64,000 nt of DNA, taken from positions 1-64,000 of the forward strand of contig CAVVFG010000007.1 in assembly GCA_963747405.1 (NCBI GenBank). Direction: 5' to 3'. The stretch comes from Fodinibacter sp963747405 (GTDB lineage Bacteria; Actinomycetota; Actinomycetes; Actinomycetales; Dermatophilaceae). The translations under genes were made by a program, and so were the position numbers. The notes under the pieces are model-generated. The model searched no databases. It was not told the DNA's origin and was given only the letters and a program-made list of their open reading frames with translations. Positions 35,438 to 43,740 of the stretch are shown here, one piece after another; position 1 is the stretch's first letter; every line of letters begins with the position of its first letter.

Positions 35438-36421
35438 GTGCAGATCGCCGTCACCGGGTCCATCGCGACCGACCACCTCATGACCTTCCGGGGCAGCTTC
35501 TCCGACTCCCTCGTCGTCGAGCAGCTCGACAAGATCTCGGTGAGCTTCCTCGCCGACACCCTCGAGATCCGGCGGGGCGGGGTGGCCGGCAACATCTGCT
35601 TCGGCATGGGCGTGCTGGGCGCGCGGCCGATCCTCATCGGAGCCGCCGGCGAGGACTTCGCCGACTACCGCAGCTGGCTGAGCCGGCACGGCGTCGTCAC
35701 CGACCACGTGCACATCTCGCAGTCCAAGCACACCGCACGGTTCGTCTGCACCACCGACGACACGATGGCGCAGATCGCCACCTTCTACGCCGGCGCGATG
35801 ACCGAGGCCCGGATGATCGAGCTCGGCCCGATCCACGACAAGTGGCACCTCGACCTCGTGCTCATCGGCGCCGACGACCCCGAGGCGATGCTGCGCCACA
35901 CCGACGAGTGCCGCGGCGGCGGCATCGCGTTCATCGCCGACCCCTCCCAGCAGCTCGCCTTCGCCGACGGGCCGTTCATCCGCAAGCTGATCGACGGTGC
36001 CGACTACCTCTTCACCAACGAGTACGAGTCGCACCTCACCGAGACCAAGACCGGATGGAGCCAGGCCGAGATCGACGACCGCGTGACCACGCGGGTCATC
36101 ACCCGCGGCAAGGACGGCGCCGACATCCGCACCAAGGGCCAGGACCCCATCCACGTGCCGATCGCCGGCGACGTCGAGCGGGTCGACCCCACGGGGGTGG
36201 GCGACGCATTCCGGGCCGGGTTCCTCGTCGGCCTCGCCGGCGGGCTGGGCTACGAGCGGTGCGGCCAGATCGGGTCGGTGCTCGCGGCCCATGTGTTGCA
36301 GACCGACGGCGCCCAGGAGTACGTCATCACCCGGCAGGCCTTCGTCGACCAGGTCGCCGCGGCCTACGGCGACACCGCCGCGCAGGAGATCGCGCCGCTG
36401 GTGCGCTGCGCCCACGACTGA
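35438..36421 (+). CDS. PfkB-family carbohydrate/nucleoside kinase (adenosine kinase-like)
   Basis: 327-aa ATP-dependent kinase of the ribokinase fold. The N-terminal GG pair is in RRGGVAGNICFGMGVLG. GAAGEDFADYRSWL and ADYLFTNEYESHLTE follow, then the C-terminal signature VDPTGVGDAFRAGFLVGLAG with the catalytic Asp and anion hole (usually DTTGAGDAF). The length and TNEYE motif fit the actinobacterial adenosine/sugar kinase group. The substrate is not certain. aat begins 20 nt after its stop. Confidence 0.88.
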   Translation: MQIAVTGSIATDHLMTFRGSFSDSLVVEQLDKISVSFLADTLEIRRGGVAGNICFGMGVLGARPILIGAAGEDFADYRSWLSRHGVVTDHVHISQSKHTARFVCTTDDTMAQIATFYAGAMTEARMIELGPIHDKWHLDLVLIGADDPEAMLRHTDECRGGGIAFIADPSQQLAFADGPFIRKLIDGADYLFTNEYESHLTETKTGWSQAEIDDRVTTRVITRGKDGADIRTKGQDPIHVPIAGDVERVDPTGVGDAFRAGFLVGLAGGLGYERCGQIGSVLAAHVLQTDGAQEYVITRQAFVDQVAAAYGDTAAQEIAPLVRCAHD

Positions 36422-36441
36422 CGACCTGCCTCGACACCGCG

Positions 36442-37125
36442 ATGCCCTTCCCGCCGGTCGAGCCGCCGCCCACCCCGTGGCAGCTCGAGGCCGCGCACGC
36501 CGAGCCCGGTGACGACCTCGTCGCGGCCGGCGCCGACCTGGAGCCGGGCACCCTGCTCGCGGCCTACCGCCTCGGCCTGTTCCCGATGGGGCTGGGCCCG
36601 CACGGCACCGGTGCGGTCGGGTGGTGGTCGCCGGACCCGCGCGGCGTCATCCCCACGGGCGGGCTGCGGGTCAGCCGCTCCCTGCGCAAGGCGTGCGAAC
36701 GGTTCGAGGTGCGGGTCGACACGGCGTTCGACGAGGTCGTCGCCCGCTGCGCCGACCCCTCGCGGGAGGGCCGGTGGATCACCGCGGAGGTGGTCCGGGC
36801 CTATGGCCGGCTGCACGAGCTCGGCTGGGCGCACAGCGTCGAGACGTGGCAGGGCGCCGAGCTCGTCGGCGGCCTCTACGGCGTGTCGGTCGGCGGCCTG
36901 TTCGCTGGGGAGTCGATGTTCCACGCGGCCCGCGACGCCTCGAAGGTGGCGCTCGTCGGGCTGGTCGAGCGCTTCCACGCCGACGGTGACCCGCGCCGGC
37001 TCGTCGACGTGCAGTGGGCCACCGACCACCTGCGCCGGCTCGGGGCGCAGGAGTGGCCGCGCGCGCTGTACCTGGACCGGCTCGCCGAGGCGCTGCGCGC
37101 CCCTCAGGTAGACCTGTCGGCCTGA
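36442..37125 (+). CDS. aat: Leucyl/phenylalanyl-tRNA--protein transferase
   Basis: Attaches Leu or Phe from tRNA to proteins with N-terminal Arg or Lys, marking them for ClpS/ClpAP-type degradation (N-end rule). The protein has 227 aa. Motifs are LLAAYRLGLFPMG, WWSPDPRGVIP, GRWITAEVVRAYGRLHELGWAHSVE (shown in part), GGLYGVSVGGLFAGESMF and DVQWATDHLRRLGA. It probably shares the kinase transcript. Its 3' end overlaps the convergent tusA gene by 22 bp. Confidence 0.94.
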   Translation: MPFPPVEPPPTPWQLEAAHAEPGDDLVAAGADLEPGTLLAAYRLGLFPMGLGPHGTGAVGWWSPDPRGVIPTGGLRVSRSLRKACERFEVRVDTAFDEVVARCADPSREGRWITAEVVRAYGRLHELGWAHSVETWQGAELVGGLYGVSVGGLFAGESMFHAARDASKVALVGLVERFHADGDPRRLVDVQWATDHLRRLGAQEWPRALYLDRLAEALRAPQVDLSA

Positions 37126-37409
37126 CCGCGCTCGGTGCGTGGGGCTGCGAGCAGCACGCGGTACTCGGTCCAGTCCTCGTCCTCGTGCAGGGTCACGGTG
37201 TGCCCCTTCATCCGGGCCCAGGCGGGGACGTCGGACCAGGCCGCGTCGTCGTCGGCGAGGAGCACCACGGTGGTGCCCGGGGCGAGCCCGAGAGCGGCCC
37301 GCGCCAGCCGGATGACCGGCACCGGGCAGCGCGACCCCCGGGCGTCGACCACCGGCGGGCCGCCGCGCCGCCCCCGGCCCTCGTTGCTCGGGGGCTGCGA
37401 GCCGCTCAC
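37104..37409 (-). CDS. TusA-family sulfur carrier protein
   Basis: 101-aa member of the TusA/SirA/YeeD family that holds sulfur as a persulfide on one cysteine. The signature is VVDARGSRCPVPVIRLARA (CPxP with the reactive Cys). LAPGTTVVLLADDDAAWSDV and WARMKGHTVTLHEDED follow as usual. GTG 37409 overlaps the stop of the upstream cysteine-desulfurase-like gene by 4 nt, so they are translationally coupled. The pair suggests sulfur transfer from the partner to TusA, but see the missing lysine in the partner. Confidence 0.9.
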   Translation of the reverse strand: MSGSQPPSNEGRGRRGGPPVVDARGSRCPVPVIRLARAALGLAPGTTVVLLADDDAAWSDVPAWARMKGHTVTLHEDEDWTEYRVLLAAPRTERGQADRST

Positions 37410-38566
37410 AGGTCGGCCGTCCCGAGCCGGCGCCGCACCGAAGCGACGGCATCCGGAAGCTCACGGCAGAGCCGGTCGACGTCGTCGCCACGGGTCGGCG
37501 ACACCGCCTCGAGCGGCAGGGTCACCCGCACGTTGCCGTGGGTGAGCACGCCCATGGCGGCGAGCACGTGGCTGGGCCGCAGCGCGCTCGACGTGCACGC
37601 CGAGCCGGACGCCACCGCCAGGCCGCGCCGGGCGAGCTCGTCGAGCAGCACCTCGCCGTCGGCGTAGAGCACGCTGAAGGTGACCACGTGGGGGAGCCGG
37701 TCGTCGGGGTCACCGACCACCTCGACGTCGGGCACGGCCGCCGCCGCGCGGCGCACCCGGTCGACCAGCTCGCGGGCCGAACGCTCCTCGGCGGCCGCCG
37801 CGCCGGCGCTCTGGCGCCATGCCTCGGCGGCGGCGAGCACCAGCGGAACCCAGGGGGGCGCGGGCTCCCGGCCGAGTTCGGCCTCGCGCCGCGGCCCGGG
37901 CAGGCTCCACCGGGTGCCGGTCCGCACGGCGAGCAGGCCGAGCGGGGGGCCGCCGAAGGCGGCGGCGTCGGCGACCACGGCCGCCCCAGCACCGGGCGGG
38001 ACGGCCTGCGGGTCCCGTCCCAGCGCGGCCGTGGCATCGACCAGCAGCGGGATGCCGTGCTGGCGGCAGAGGGCGTCGACCTCGGTCACCGGCTGGCGGG
38101 TGCCCACCTCGGCGTTGCCCGACTGGAGCACCGCGGCGGCGACGTCACCGCCGGCGAGCGCCCCGGCATAGCCGGCGCGGTCGACCCGACCCAGCCGGTC
38201 GACGGCCACCGGCTGTTCCGCGCCGGGATGGAGCAGCACCACCGAGCGCTCGGTAGCGCCGGCGACGACGCGCGCGCCGGTGCGGCGGCGGGCGTGCCGC
38301 AGCCCGGTGAGGCCCAGCTCGAGCGCCGCCTCGGGGCTCGGGTGCACCGAGACCTCGTCGGGACGCACCCCCATCGCCCCCGCCAGCACCTCGCGGGCGG
38401 TGTCGAGCAGCGCGCGGGCCCGGCGACCGGGCGGGTTGAGCCCGGTGGGATCGGCCCAGGCGCTGCCGAGGGCGGCCGCCAGGGTCTGCGCGGCCACCGG
38501 GTGCAGAGGCCCCCGGGCGGCGTCGAGCAGACCGGCGGCCGGGGCGTCGAGGGGGGAGCGCGCCAC
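37406..38566 (-). CDS. Cysteine desulfurase-like protein lacking the PLP lysine
   Basis: 386-aa class V aminotransferase fold protein. Preserved parts are RGPLHPVAAQTL near the N-terminus, LQSGNAEVGTRQPV, LLVDATAALG (Asp that contacts PLP), SGSACTSSALRPSHVL (loop with the persulfide Cys) and VRVTLPLEAV. Two key residues are replaced. The PLP-binding Lys of the HKxGGP motif is Ala203 in DAAAFGGPP, and the PLP-stacking His of the EHxxV motif is Arg in TERSVV. It probably does not work as a normal cysteine desulfurase. GTG 38566 has TACCGT (plus 38573-38578) 6 nt upstream. The coupled tusA gene follows. Confidence 0.85.
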   Translation of the reverse strand: MARSPLDAPAAGLLDAARGPLHPVAAQTLAAALGSAWADPTGLNPPGRRARALLDTAREVLAGAMGVRPDEVSVHPSPEAALELGLTGLRHARRRTGARVVAGATERSVVLLHPGAEQPVAVDRLGRVDRAGYAGALAGGDVAAAVLQSGNAEVGTRQPVTEVDALCRQHGIPLLVDATAALGRDPQAVPPGAGAAVVADAAAFGGPPLGLLAVRTGTRWSLPGPRREAELGREPAPPWVPLVLAAAEAWRQSAGAAAAEERSARELVDRVRRAAAAVPDVEVVGDPDDRLPHVVTFSVLYADGEVLLDELARRGLAVASGSACTSSALRPSHVLAAMGVLTHGNVRVTLPLEAVSPTRGDDVDRLCRELPDAVASVRRRLGTADL

Positions 38567-38572
38567 GCTTAG

Positions 38573-38578
38573 ACGGTA
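38573..38578 (-). promoter_or_regulatory. -10 hexamer for the cysteine desulfurase-like gene
   Basis: Minus-strand TACCGT ends 6 nt before GTG 38566 and supports that start over ones further upstream in the open frame. Confidence 0.45.
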
Positions 38579-38660
38579 GCCCCGCCCTGCCCGCCCACCG
38601 GGAAGGTGGTGCAGTAGGGTTTGCATCTGTTCGTCACCTCCTCCACACGAAGGATCCGCG

Positions 38661-39563
38661 GTGCGCATGCACGACCTCTCATCGCCCCGCCGATCCCGGC
38701 GCCGCCTCGGTGCCGGGCTGCTCATCGGCGCGCTCTCCGCCGTCGCCCTCACCGGCTGCGCCGCCGGCAACCTGCGCGGCGACGCGTCCACCGGCTGGCT
38801 GCCACCGGCCGTCACCGAGGGTGGCGAGACCGTCACGAGCCTGTGGATCGGCGCCTGGATCGCGGCCCTCGCCGTGGGCGTGCTCGTGTGGGGCCTGATC
38901 GCCTGGTGCGTCGTGGCCTACCGCCGCCGCAAGGACGACAACGAGCTGCCCGTGCAGCTGCGCTACAACATTCCGATCGAGATCCTCTACACCGTGGTCC
39001 CGATCTTCATGGTCGTCGTGCTCTTCTACTACACCGCGCGTGACTCCTCCGAGCTCACCGACACCTCGAAGCGGCCCGACGTCACGATCAACGTCGTCGG
39101 CAAGCAGTGGAGCTGGGACTTCAACTATGTCGCCGAGGACGTCCACGAGACCGGCGAGCAGGCGATCATGACCGGCGAGCCGGGCGCCGAGGAGACCATC
39201 CCCACCCTGTACCTCCCGGTCGGCGAGCGCATCGAGTTCGTGCTCACCGCTCGCGACGTCATCCACTCGTTCTGGGTCCCCTCGTTCCTTCAGAAGATGG
39301 ACATGATCCCCGGGCGGGTCAACAAGTTCCAGGTCGTGCCCACCCAGGAGGGCACCTTCAAGGGCAAGTGCGCCGAGCTGTGCGGTGCCTACCACTCGCA
39401 CATGCTCTTCAACGTCAAGATCGTCTCCCGCGCCGACTACGAGCAGCACCTGTCCGACCTGCGCGCCGCCGGCCAGACCGGACTGCTCAACAACACGGTC
39501 AGCCGCGAAGAGCTGATGAAGGACGCGCGGGCCGTCACCGACAGCATCGACGGAGGTAACTGA
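38661..39563 (+). CDS. ctaC: Cytochrome c oxidase subunit II (aa3 type)
   Basis: Lipoprotein subunit that receives electrons at the CuA centre. The protein has 300 aa. The lipobox is VALTGCAAG near residue 33. Two TM helices follow (WIGAWIAALAVGVLVWGLIA and YTVVPIFMVVVLFYYTA). The CuA domain has KQWSWDFNY, RDVIHSFWVPSFLQKMDMIP and the ligand cluster CAELCGAYHSHM. GTG 38661 has GAAGGA 6 nt upstream; ATG 38667 is an alternative. ctaD starts 2 nt after its stop. Confidence 0.96.
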   Translation: MRMHDLSSPRRSRRRLGAGLLIGALSAVALTGCAAGNLRGDASTGWLPPAVTEGGETVTSLWIGAWIAALAVGVLVWGLIAWCVVAYRRRKDDNELPVQLRYNIPIEILYTVVPIFMVVVLFYYTARDSSELTDTSKRPDVTINVVGKQWSWDFNYVAEDVHETGEQAIMTGEPGAEETIPTLYLPVGERIEFVLTARDVIHSFWVPSFLQKMDMIPGRVNKFQVVPTQEGTFKGKCAELCGAYHSHMLFNVKIVSRADYEQHLSDLRAAGQTGLLNNTVSREELMKDARAVTDSIDGGN

Positions 39564-39565
39564 CG

Positions 39566-41335
39566 ATGAGCGCCGCCACCGACGCCACCCGGCTGCGGAC
39601 CGCGCCGGCCGACACCACCCACACCCGGCGGGTCTCCAAGGGCGCCACGGTCGTCAAGTGGGTGACCACGACCGACCACAAGGTGATCGGCAACCTCTAC
39701 TTCATCACCTCGTTCATCTGGTTCCTTCTCGCGGGCATCATGGCGCTGGTCATCCGCGCCGAGCTCGCCTCACCGGGGCTGCAGGTCGTCGACACCCCCG
39801 ACCAGTACAACCAGATGTTCACCATGCACGGCACGATCATGCTGCTGCTGTTCGCGACCCCGCTGTTCGCCGGGTTCGCCAACGCGCTGATGCCGCTGCA
39901 GATCGGCGCGCCGGACGTCGCCTTCCCGCGGCTGAACATGTTCGCCTACTGGCTCTACGCCTTCGGCGGCATCATCGCCGGCGCCGGGTTCCTCACCCCG
40001 GGCGGCGCCGCGGCCTTCGGCTGGTTCGCCTACGCGCCGCTGTCCGACAACACCTACAGCCCCGGCCTGGGCGGTGACCTGTGGGTCTTCGGGCTGGCCC
40101 TGGGTGGCTTCGGCACCATCCTCGGCGCCGTCAACTTCATCACCACGATCCTCACCATGCGCGCCCCCGGCATGACCATGTTCCGGATGCCGATCTTCAC
40201 CTGGACCGTGCTGGTCACCTCGATCCTGGTGCTGCTCATCTTCCCCGCCCTGGCGGCCGCGCTGTTCGCGCTCGGCGCCGACCGGAGGTTCGGGGCGCAC
40301 GTGTTCGACCCTGCCAACGGCGGCCCGATGCTGTGGCAACACATCTTCTGGTTCTTCGGGCACCCAGAGGTCTACGTCATCGCCCTGCCCTTCTTCGGCA
40401 TCATCTCCGAGGTGCTGCCGGTCTTCTCCCGCAAGCCGATCTTCGGCTACAAGACCCTCGTCTACGCCACCATCGCCATCGCGGCCCTGTCGGTCAGCGT
40501 CTGGGCGCACCACATGTACGTCACCGGCCAGGTGCTGCTGCCGTTCTTCGCGATCATGACGATGCTGATCGCGGTACCCACGGGCGTGAAGTTCTTCAAC
40601 TGGGTCGGCACGATGTGGGGCGGGAAGCTGTCCTTCGACACCCCGATGCTGTGGGCCCTCGGCTTCCTGGTGACGTTCCTGTTCGGCGGCCTGACCGGGG
40701 TCATCCTCGCCAGCCCGGCGCTGGACTTCCAGCTCTCCGACAGCTACTTCGTGGTGGCGCACTTCCACTACGTCATCTTCGGCACGGTCGTGTTCGCGAT
40801 GTTCTCCGGCTTCTACTTCTGGTGGCCGAAGTTCACCGGGCGGATGCTCGACGAGCGGCTCGGCAAGATCCACTTCTGGCTGCTGTTCATCGGGTTCCAC
40901 ACCACGTTCCTCGTGCAGCACCTGCTGGGCATCCAGGGCATGCCCCGTCGCTACGCCGACTACCTGCCCGAAGACGGCTTCACCCTCGGCAACCGCATCT
41001 CGACCGCCGGGGCGGTCATCCTCGCGATCTCGATGATCCCGTTCTTCATGAACGTCTGGAAGACCTGGCGCACGGCGCCCCTCGTCGAGGTCGACGACCC
41101 GTGGGGCTACGGCGCGTCACTGGAGTGGGCCACCTCCTGCCCGCCGCCGCGGCACAACTTCGACAGCATCCCGCGGATCCGGTCCGAGCGCCCGGCGTTC
41201 GACCTGCACCACCCCCAGACGGCCCCGTTCGGCCTGCACGACAAGCGGGCGGCTGACGGCGACGGGCTGGTGTCCGCGCTCGGCCCGGCCGACCTGGGCA
41301 GCAACTCGTTCGTCGACCACGACAAGGAGCACTGA
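39566..41335 (+). CDS. ctaD: Cytochrome c oxidase subunit I (aa3 type)
   Basis: Catalytic subunit of 589 aa and about 12 TM helices, carrying heme a and the heme a3-CuB centre. Heme and copper ligands are visible in MFTMHGTIMLLLF, FGHPEVYVIALPFFG (with the Tyr cross-linked to His), SVWAHHMYVTG and VVAHFHYVIFG. The C-terminal tail of about 60 residues is hydrophilic (SCPPPRHNFDSIPRI). GGAGGTAA precedes the ATG at good spacing and lies within the end of ctaC. It reduces O2 with electrons from the bc1 complex encoded at 44.7-48.5 kb. Confidence 0.97.
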   Translation: MSAATDATRLRTAPADTTHTRRVSKGATVVKWVTTTDHKVIGNLYFITSFIWFLLAGIMALVIRAELASPGLQVVDTPDQYNQMFTMHGTIMLLLFATPLFAGFANALMPLQIGAPDVAFPRLNMFAYWLYAFGGIIAGAGFLTPGGAAAFGWFAYAPLSDNTYSPGLGGDLWVFGLALGGFGTILGAVNFITTILTMRAPGMTMFRMPIFTWTVLVTSILVLLIFPALAAALFALGADRRFGAHVFDPANGGPMLWQHIFWFFGHPEVYVIALPFFGIISEVLPVFSRKPIFGYKTLVYATIAIAALSVSVWAHHMYVTGQVLLPFFAIMTMLIAVPTGVKFFNWVGTMWGGKLSFDTPMLWALGFLVTFLFGGLTGVILASPALDFQLSDSYFVVAHFHYVIFGTVVFAMFSGFYFWWPKFTGRMLDERLGKIHFWLLFIGFHTTFLVQHLLGIQGMPRRYADYLPEDGFTLGNRISTAGAVILAISMIPFFMNVWKTWRTAPLVEVDDPWGYGASLEWATSCPPPRHNFDSIPRIRSERPAFDLHHPQTAPFGLHDKRAADGDGLVSALGPADLGSNSFVDHDKEH

Positions 41336-41338
41336 CGC

Positions 41339-41752
41339 ATGCGGGCCATGGAGCGCATCGGCGCCCTCATCGGGGTCTTCGCCTTCACGGTGGCAGCCAT
41401 CTACGGGTTCTGGACCAGCTCCACCGCCATCGGCATCGAGTGGGTCGGCGTCATCGGTCTGATCCTCGGCGGCCTGCTGGGGTTCATGATCGCGTGGTAC
41501 CTGTGGATGACGCGTCGCCGGCTCGAGCGCGACCCCTCCGACGACCCGCTCGGCGACGTCGACGAGATCCAGGGTGAGTACGGCTTCTTCAGCCCGCACA
41601 GCTGGTGGCCGCTGTTCCTGGGTGCCGCCGCCGCGGTCTGCTTCCTCGGCCTCGCGGTCGGCTGGTGGCTGTTCATCATCGGTGCGTTCTTCGCGATCCC
41701 GGCACTGGTCGGCTGGACCTTCGAGTACTGGAAGGGCCAGAACGCGCTGTAG
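41339..41752 (+). CDS. ctaF: Cytochrome c oxidase subunit IV, actinobacterial type
   Basis: 137-aa accessory subunit with four predicted TM helices: IGALIGVFAFTVAAIYGFW, IGLILGGLLGFMIAWYLWM, and two in the C-terminal half around WWPLFLGAAAAVCFLGLAVG. The loop DEIQGEYGFFSPHSWWP is typical of the actinobacterial family. It begins 3 nt after ctaD with AAGGAG about 9 nt upstream. A strong terminator follows 18 nt after its stop, closing the ctaC-ctaD-ctaF operon. Confidence 0.93.
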   Translation: MRAMERIGALIGVFAFTVAAIYGFWTSSTAIGIEWVGVIGLILGGLLGFMIAWYLWMTRRRLERDPSDDPLGDVDEIQGEYGFFSPHSWWPLFLGAAAAVCFLGLAVGWWLFIIGAFFAIPALVGWTFEYWKGQNAL

Positions 41753-41770
41753 GTCGCGGCTGACCACACC

Positions 41771-41808
41771 ACGGCGGGCTCCCCGACCTCGGTCGGGGAG
41801 CCCGCCGT
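41771..41808. terminator. Terminator hairpin after ctaF
   Basis: Perfect 18-nt inverted repeat (41771-41788 and 41791-41808) with only 2 nt between, so the top pairs will open into a loop. It lies between ctaF and the convergent metallopeptidase gene and may serve both strands. Confidence 0.85.
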
Positions 41809-41836
41809 CGTCGGTGTGGGGGCGGGCCGGGCGCGG

Positions 41837-42190
41837 TCAGCCCCAGCCGAGGTCGTGCAGTGTGCCCTCCGCGATGCCGAAGTGGTGCGCGATCTCGTGC
41901 ACGACCGTCACGGCGATCTCCTCGCGCAGCTCGTCGTCGTCCTCGCACATCCGCAGGAGCGGGCCCCGGAACAAGGTGATCCGGTCGGGGAGAGAGCCGG
42001 AGTCCCACCAGCCGCCGCGGTCGGTGAGCGGGGTGCCCTCGTAGATGCCGAGCAGGTCGGGGTCGTCGCCCGGCGGCTCGCCCTCGACCAGGAAGACCAC
42101 GTTGTCGAGCATCGCCATCAGCTCGCCCGGCACCTCGTCGAGGGCGTCGGCGAGGATGGCGTCGAACTGATCGTCGCTCAGGGGCTGCAC
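41837..42190 (-). CDS. Zincin-like metallopeptidase family protein (DUF1025 type)
   Basis: 117-aa protein with the compact zincin-like fold. VTVVHEIAHHFGIAEGTLHDLGWG holds the HExxH zinc motif, here HEIAH, and a downstream Asp that may be the third ligand. DDQFDAILADALDEVPGEL and LLGIYEGTPLTDRG match the family's N-terminal part. Substrates of this family are unknown. GTG 42190 was chosen because CAGGCT ends 6 nt upstream and the shorter product fits the usual 110-120 aa. A start at 42244 would add 18 residues and overlap the next gene. Confidence 0.85.
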   Translation of the reverse strand: MQPLSDDQFDAILADALDEVPGELMAMLDNVVFLVEGEPPGDDPDLLGIYEGTPLTDRGGWWDSGSLPDRITLFRGPLLRMCEDDDELREEIAVTVVHEIAHHFGIAEGTLHDLGWG

Positions 42191-42219
42191 GCCACCAGCC
42201 TGCCACCCGCCGACCGGGC

Positions 42220-43656
42220 TCAGCCCAGCGGTGCTCGCAGCCACGCCAGGCCTTGGCCGTGCAGGGGGACGGTGCGCCAGCGTGCCGACACCACCCCGTC
42301 AGCACACCGCAACAACAGCGAGTGCGGCGTCTGCTCCGCGACCACCGTCGCCTCGAACACGCCCGGGGCCACCCAGCCGCCGCTGGCCACCCAGGGCGCG
42401 CCGGCGGCAGCCGGCCAGCGCCCGTCGCCGCAGTTGATGCTCAGCCGTTCGCCGTCGTCGACCTCGAGCACCCACCCGTGCTCGCCGCGGGCCACGGCGA
42501 CCGACCGCAGCGCCGGGTGCTCGGGGCAGGGGGTGTGCTCGAAGGTCCAGGGAGCGCCGCCGGCGGGCGCCGAGGTCGACGACCCGGATGCCGGTACGGC
42601 GGCGGCCTCGAGCGCGCCGGTGAGGCGGGCGTGGGCGCGCGGGTCGGACGGGAGCGGATCGTCGGCCAGGTGCGGCAGCAGGTCCTGCCACACCGCGTCG
42701 AGCACCTCCTGGGTGTCCTCGGTGCAGCCGGTGAGCGCGACGACCAGGTCGTGCTCGGGGAGCACCAGCGCGAACTGACCGAAGGCGCCGTCGGCGCGGA
42801 ACCCGCCGGGGGCGTTGCGCCACAGCTGGTAGCCGTAGCCCGCGCGCCAGTCGGCGCTACCGGGGTGGTGGGTGGTGTCGGACAGCGAGCGCGACGCCTG
42901 TGCCACCCAGCCGGACGGCAGCAGCGGGCGCCCCCGCCACCGGCCGTCCTGGAGCAGGAGCAGGCCCAGGCGGGCCACCGTGTCGGTGCTGACGTGCAGG
43001 CCGCTGAAGCCGAGGTCGGTGCCGGCCCAGGTCGTCCACGCCGCCTCGGGGACTCCCAACGGGTCGAGGAGGCGTGGCCGCAGGTAGTCGACCAGCCGCT
43101 GTCCGGTGCGCCGCTGCACGGCCAGGGCCAGCACCCGACTGGCCCCGTTGTGGTAGAGGAACCACGAGCCGGGTTCCCGCTCGGGCTCGGTCGCCAGGAA
43201 CAGCGCCGCCGACTCCTCCCCGCCGCCGCGGATGCCGCTCACCGCGTCGAGGGTGTCGGCGAGGTGACCGGTCGACATCCGCAGGCAGTCCTCGACGGTG
43301 ATCCGTGCGGCGTTCGGGCCGGCGAGCCCGGCGGCCTCGGGGAACACGTCGACGAGCCGCTCGCCGCGCGAGAGCAGACCCTCCGCCTCGGCGAAGGCGG
43401 CAGCGAGGGCCAGGAAGGTCTTGCTCACCGAGTAGACGAGCCCGATGCCGTCGCTTCGCCAGGGCTGCCATGCGCCGTGGGCGACCACGTGCCCGTGGCG
43501 GACGACGACCACGCCGTGCGGCTCGTTGCCCTCGCGCTCCCAGCGGCGCACCATCGCCAGCACGGCGTCCGACGGGACCCCCTGCTGCTCGGGTGTGCTG
43601 CGGGGCAGTGTCGAGCCGGTGGGCGCCACGGGCTCGCGGGGGTCGGTGTGGCTCAC
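42220..43656 (-). CDS. Serine hydrolase, class C beta-lactamase family
   Basis: 478-aa protein of the beta-lactamase/esterase family (Pfam Beta-lactamase). The catalytic SxxK motif is in GLVYSVSKTFLALAAAFAE and the YxN motif in WFLYHNGASRVLALAV. ITVEDCLRMSTGH and GLHVSTDTVARLGLLLLQ are typical. The C-terminal 110 residues form a separate beta-rich part (TFEHTPCPEHPALRS, VLEVDDGERLSINCGDG). There is no signal peptide, so it is likely cytoplasmic. The reaction is unknown. The GTG start has TAGGGT (plus 43663-43668) 6 nt upstream. Confidence 0.88.
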   Translation of the reverse strand: MSHTDPREPVAPTGSTLPRSTPEQQGVPSDAVLAMVRRWEREGNEPHGVVVVRHGHVVAHGAWQPWRSDGIGLVYSVSKTFLALAAAFAEAEGLLSRGERLVDVFPEAAGLAGPNAARITVEDCLRMSTGHLADTLDAVSGIRGGGEESAALFLATEPEREPGSWFLYHNGASRVLALAVQRRTGQRLVDYLRPRLLDPLGVPEAAWTTWAGTDLGFSGLHVSTDTVARLGLLLLQDGRWRGRPLLPSGWVAQASRSLSDTTHHPGSADWRAGYGYQLWRNAPGGFRADGAFGQFALVLPEHDLVVALTGCTEDTQEVLDAVWQDLLPHLADDPLPSDPRAHARLTGALEAAAVPASGSSTSAPAGGAPWTFEHTPCPEHPALRSVAVARGEHGWVLEVDDGERLSINCGDGRWPAAAGAPWVASGGWVAPGVFEATVVAEQTPHSLLLRCADGVVSARWRTVPLHGQGLAWLRAPLG

Positions 43657-43662
43657 CCGGAC

Positions 43663-43734
43663 ACCCTACGAGGGACCGGCTCGCCGTCGCGCGCGGCGGC
43701 ACGTCCTGGGCGGTGCCCTGCGGGTTGCTACCGT
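43663..43734. promoter_or_regulatory. Divergent leaderless promoters for serine hydrolase and F420-type genes
   Basis: Minus-strand TAGGGT (43663-43668) lies 6 nt before GTG 43656. Plus-strand TACCGT (43729-43734) lies 6 nt before ATG 43741. Confidence 0.45.
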
Positions 43735-43740
43735 CGTGCG

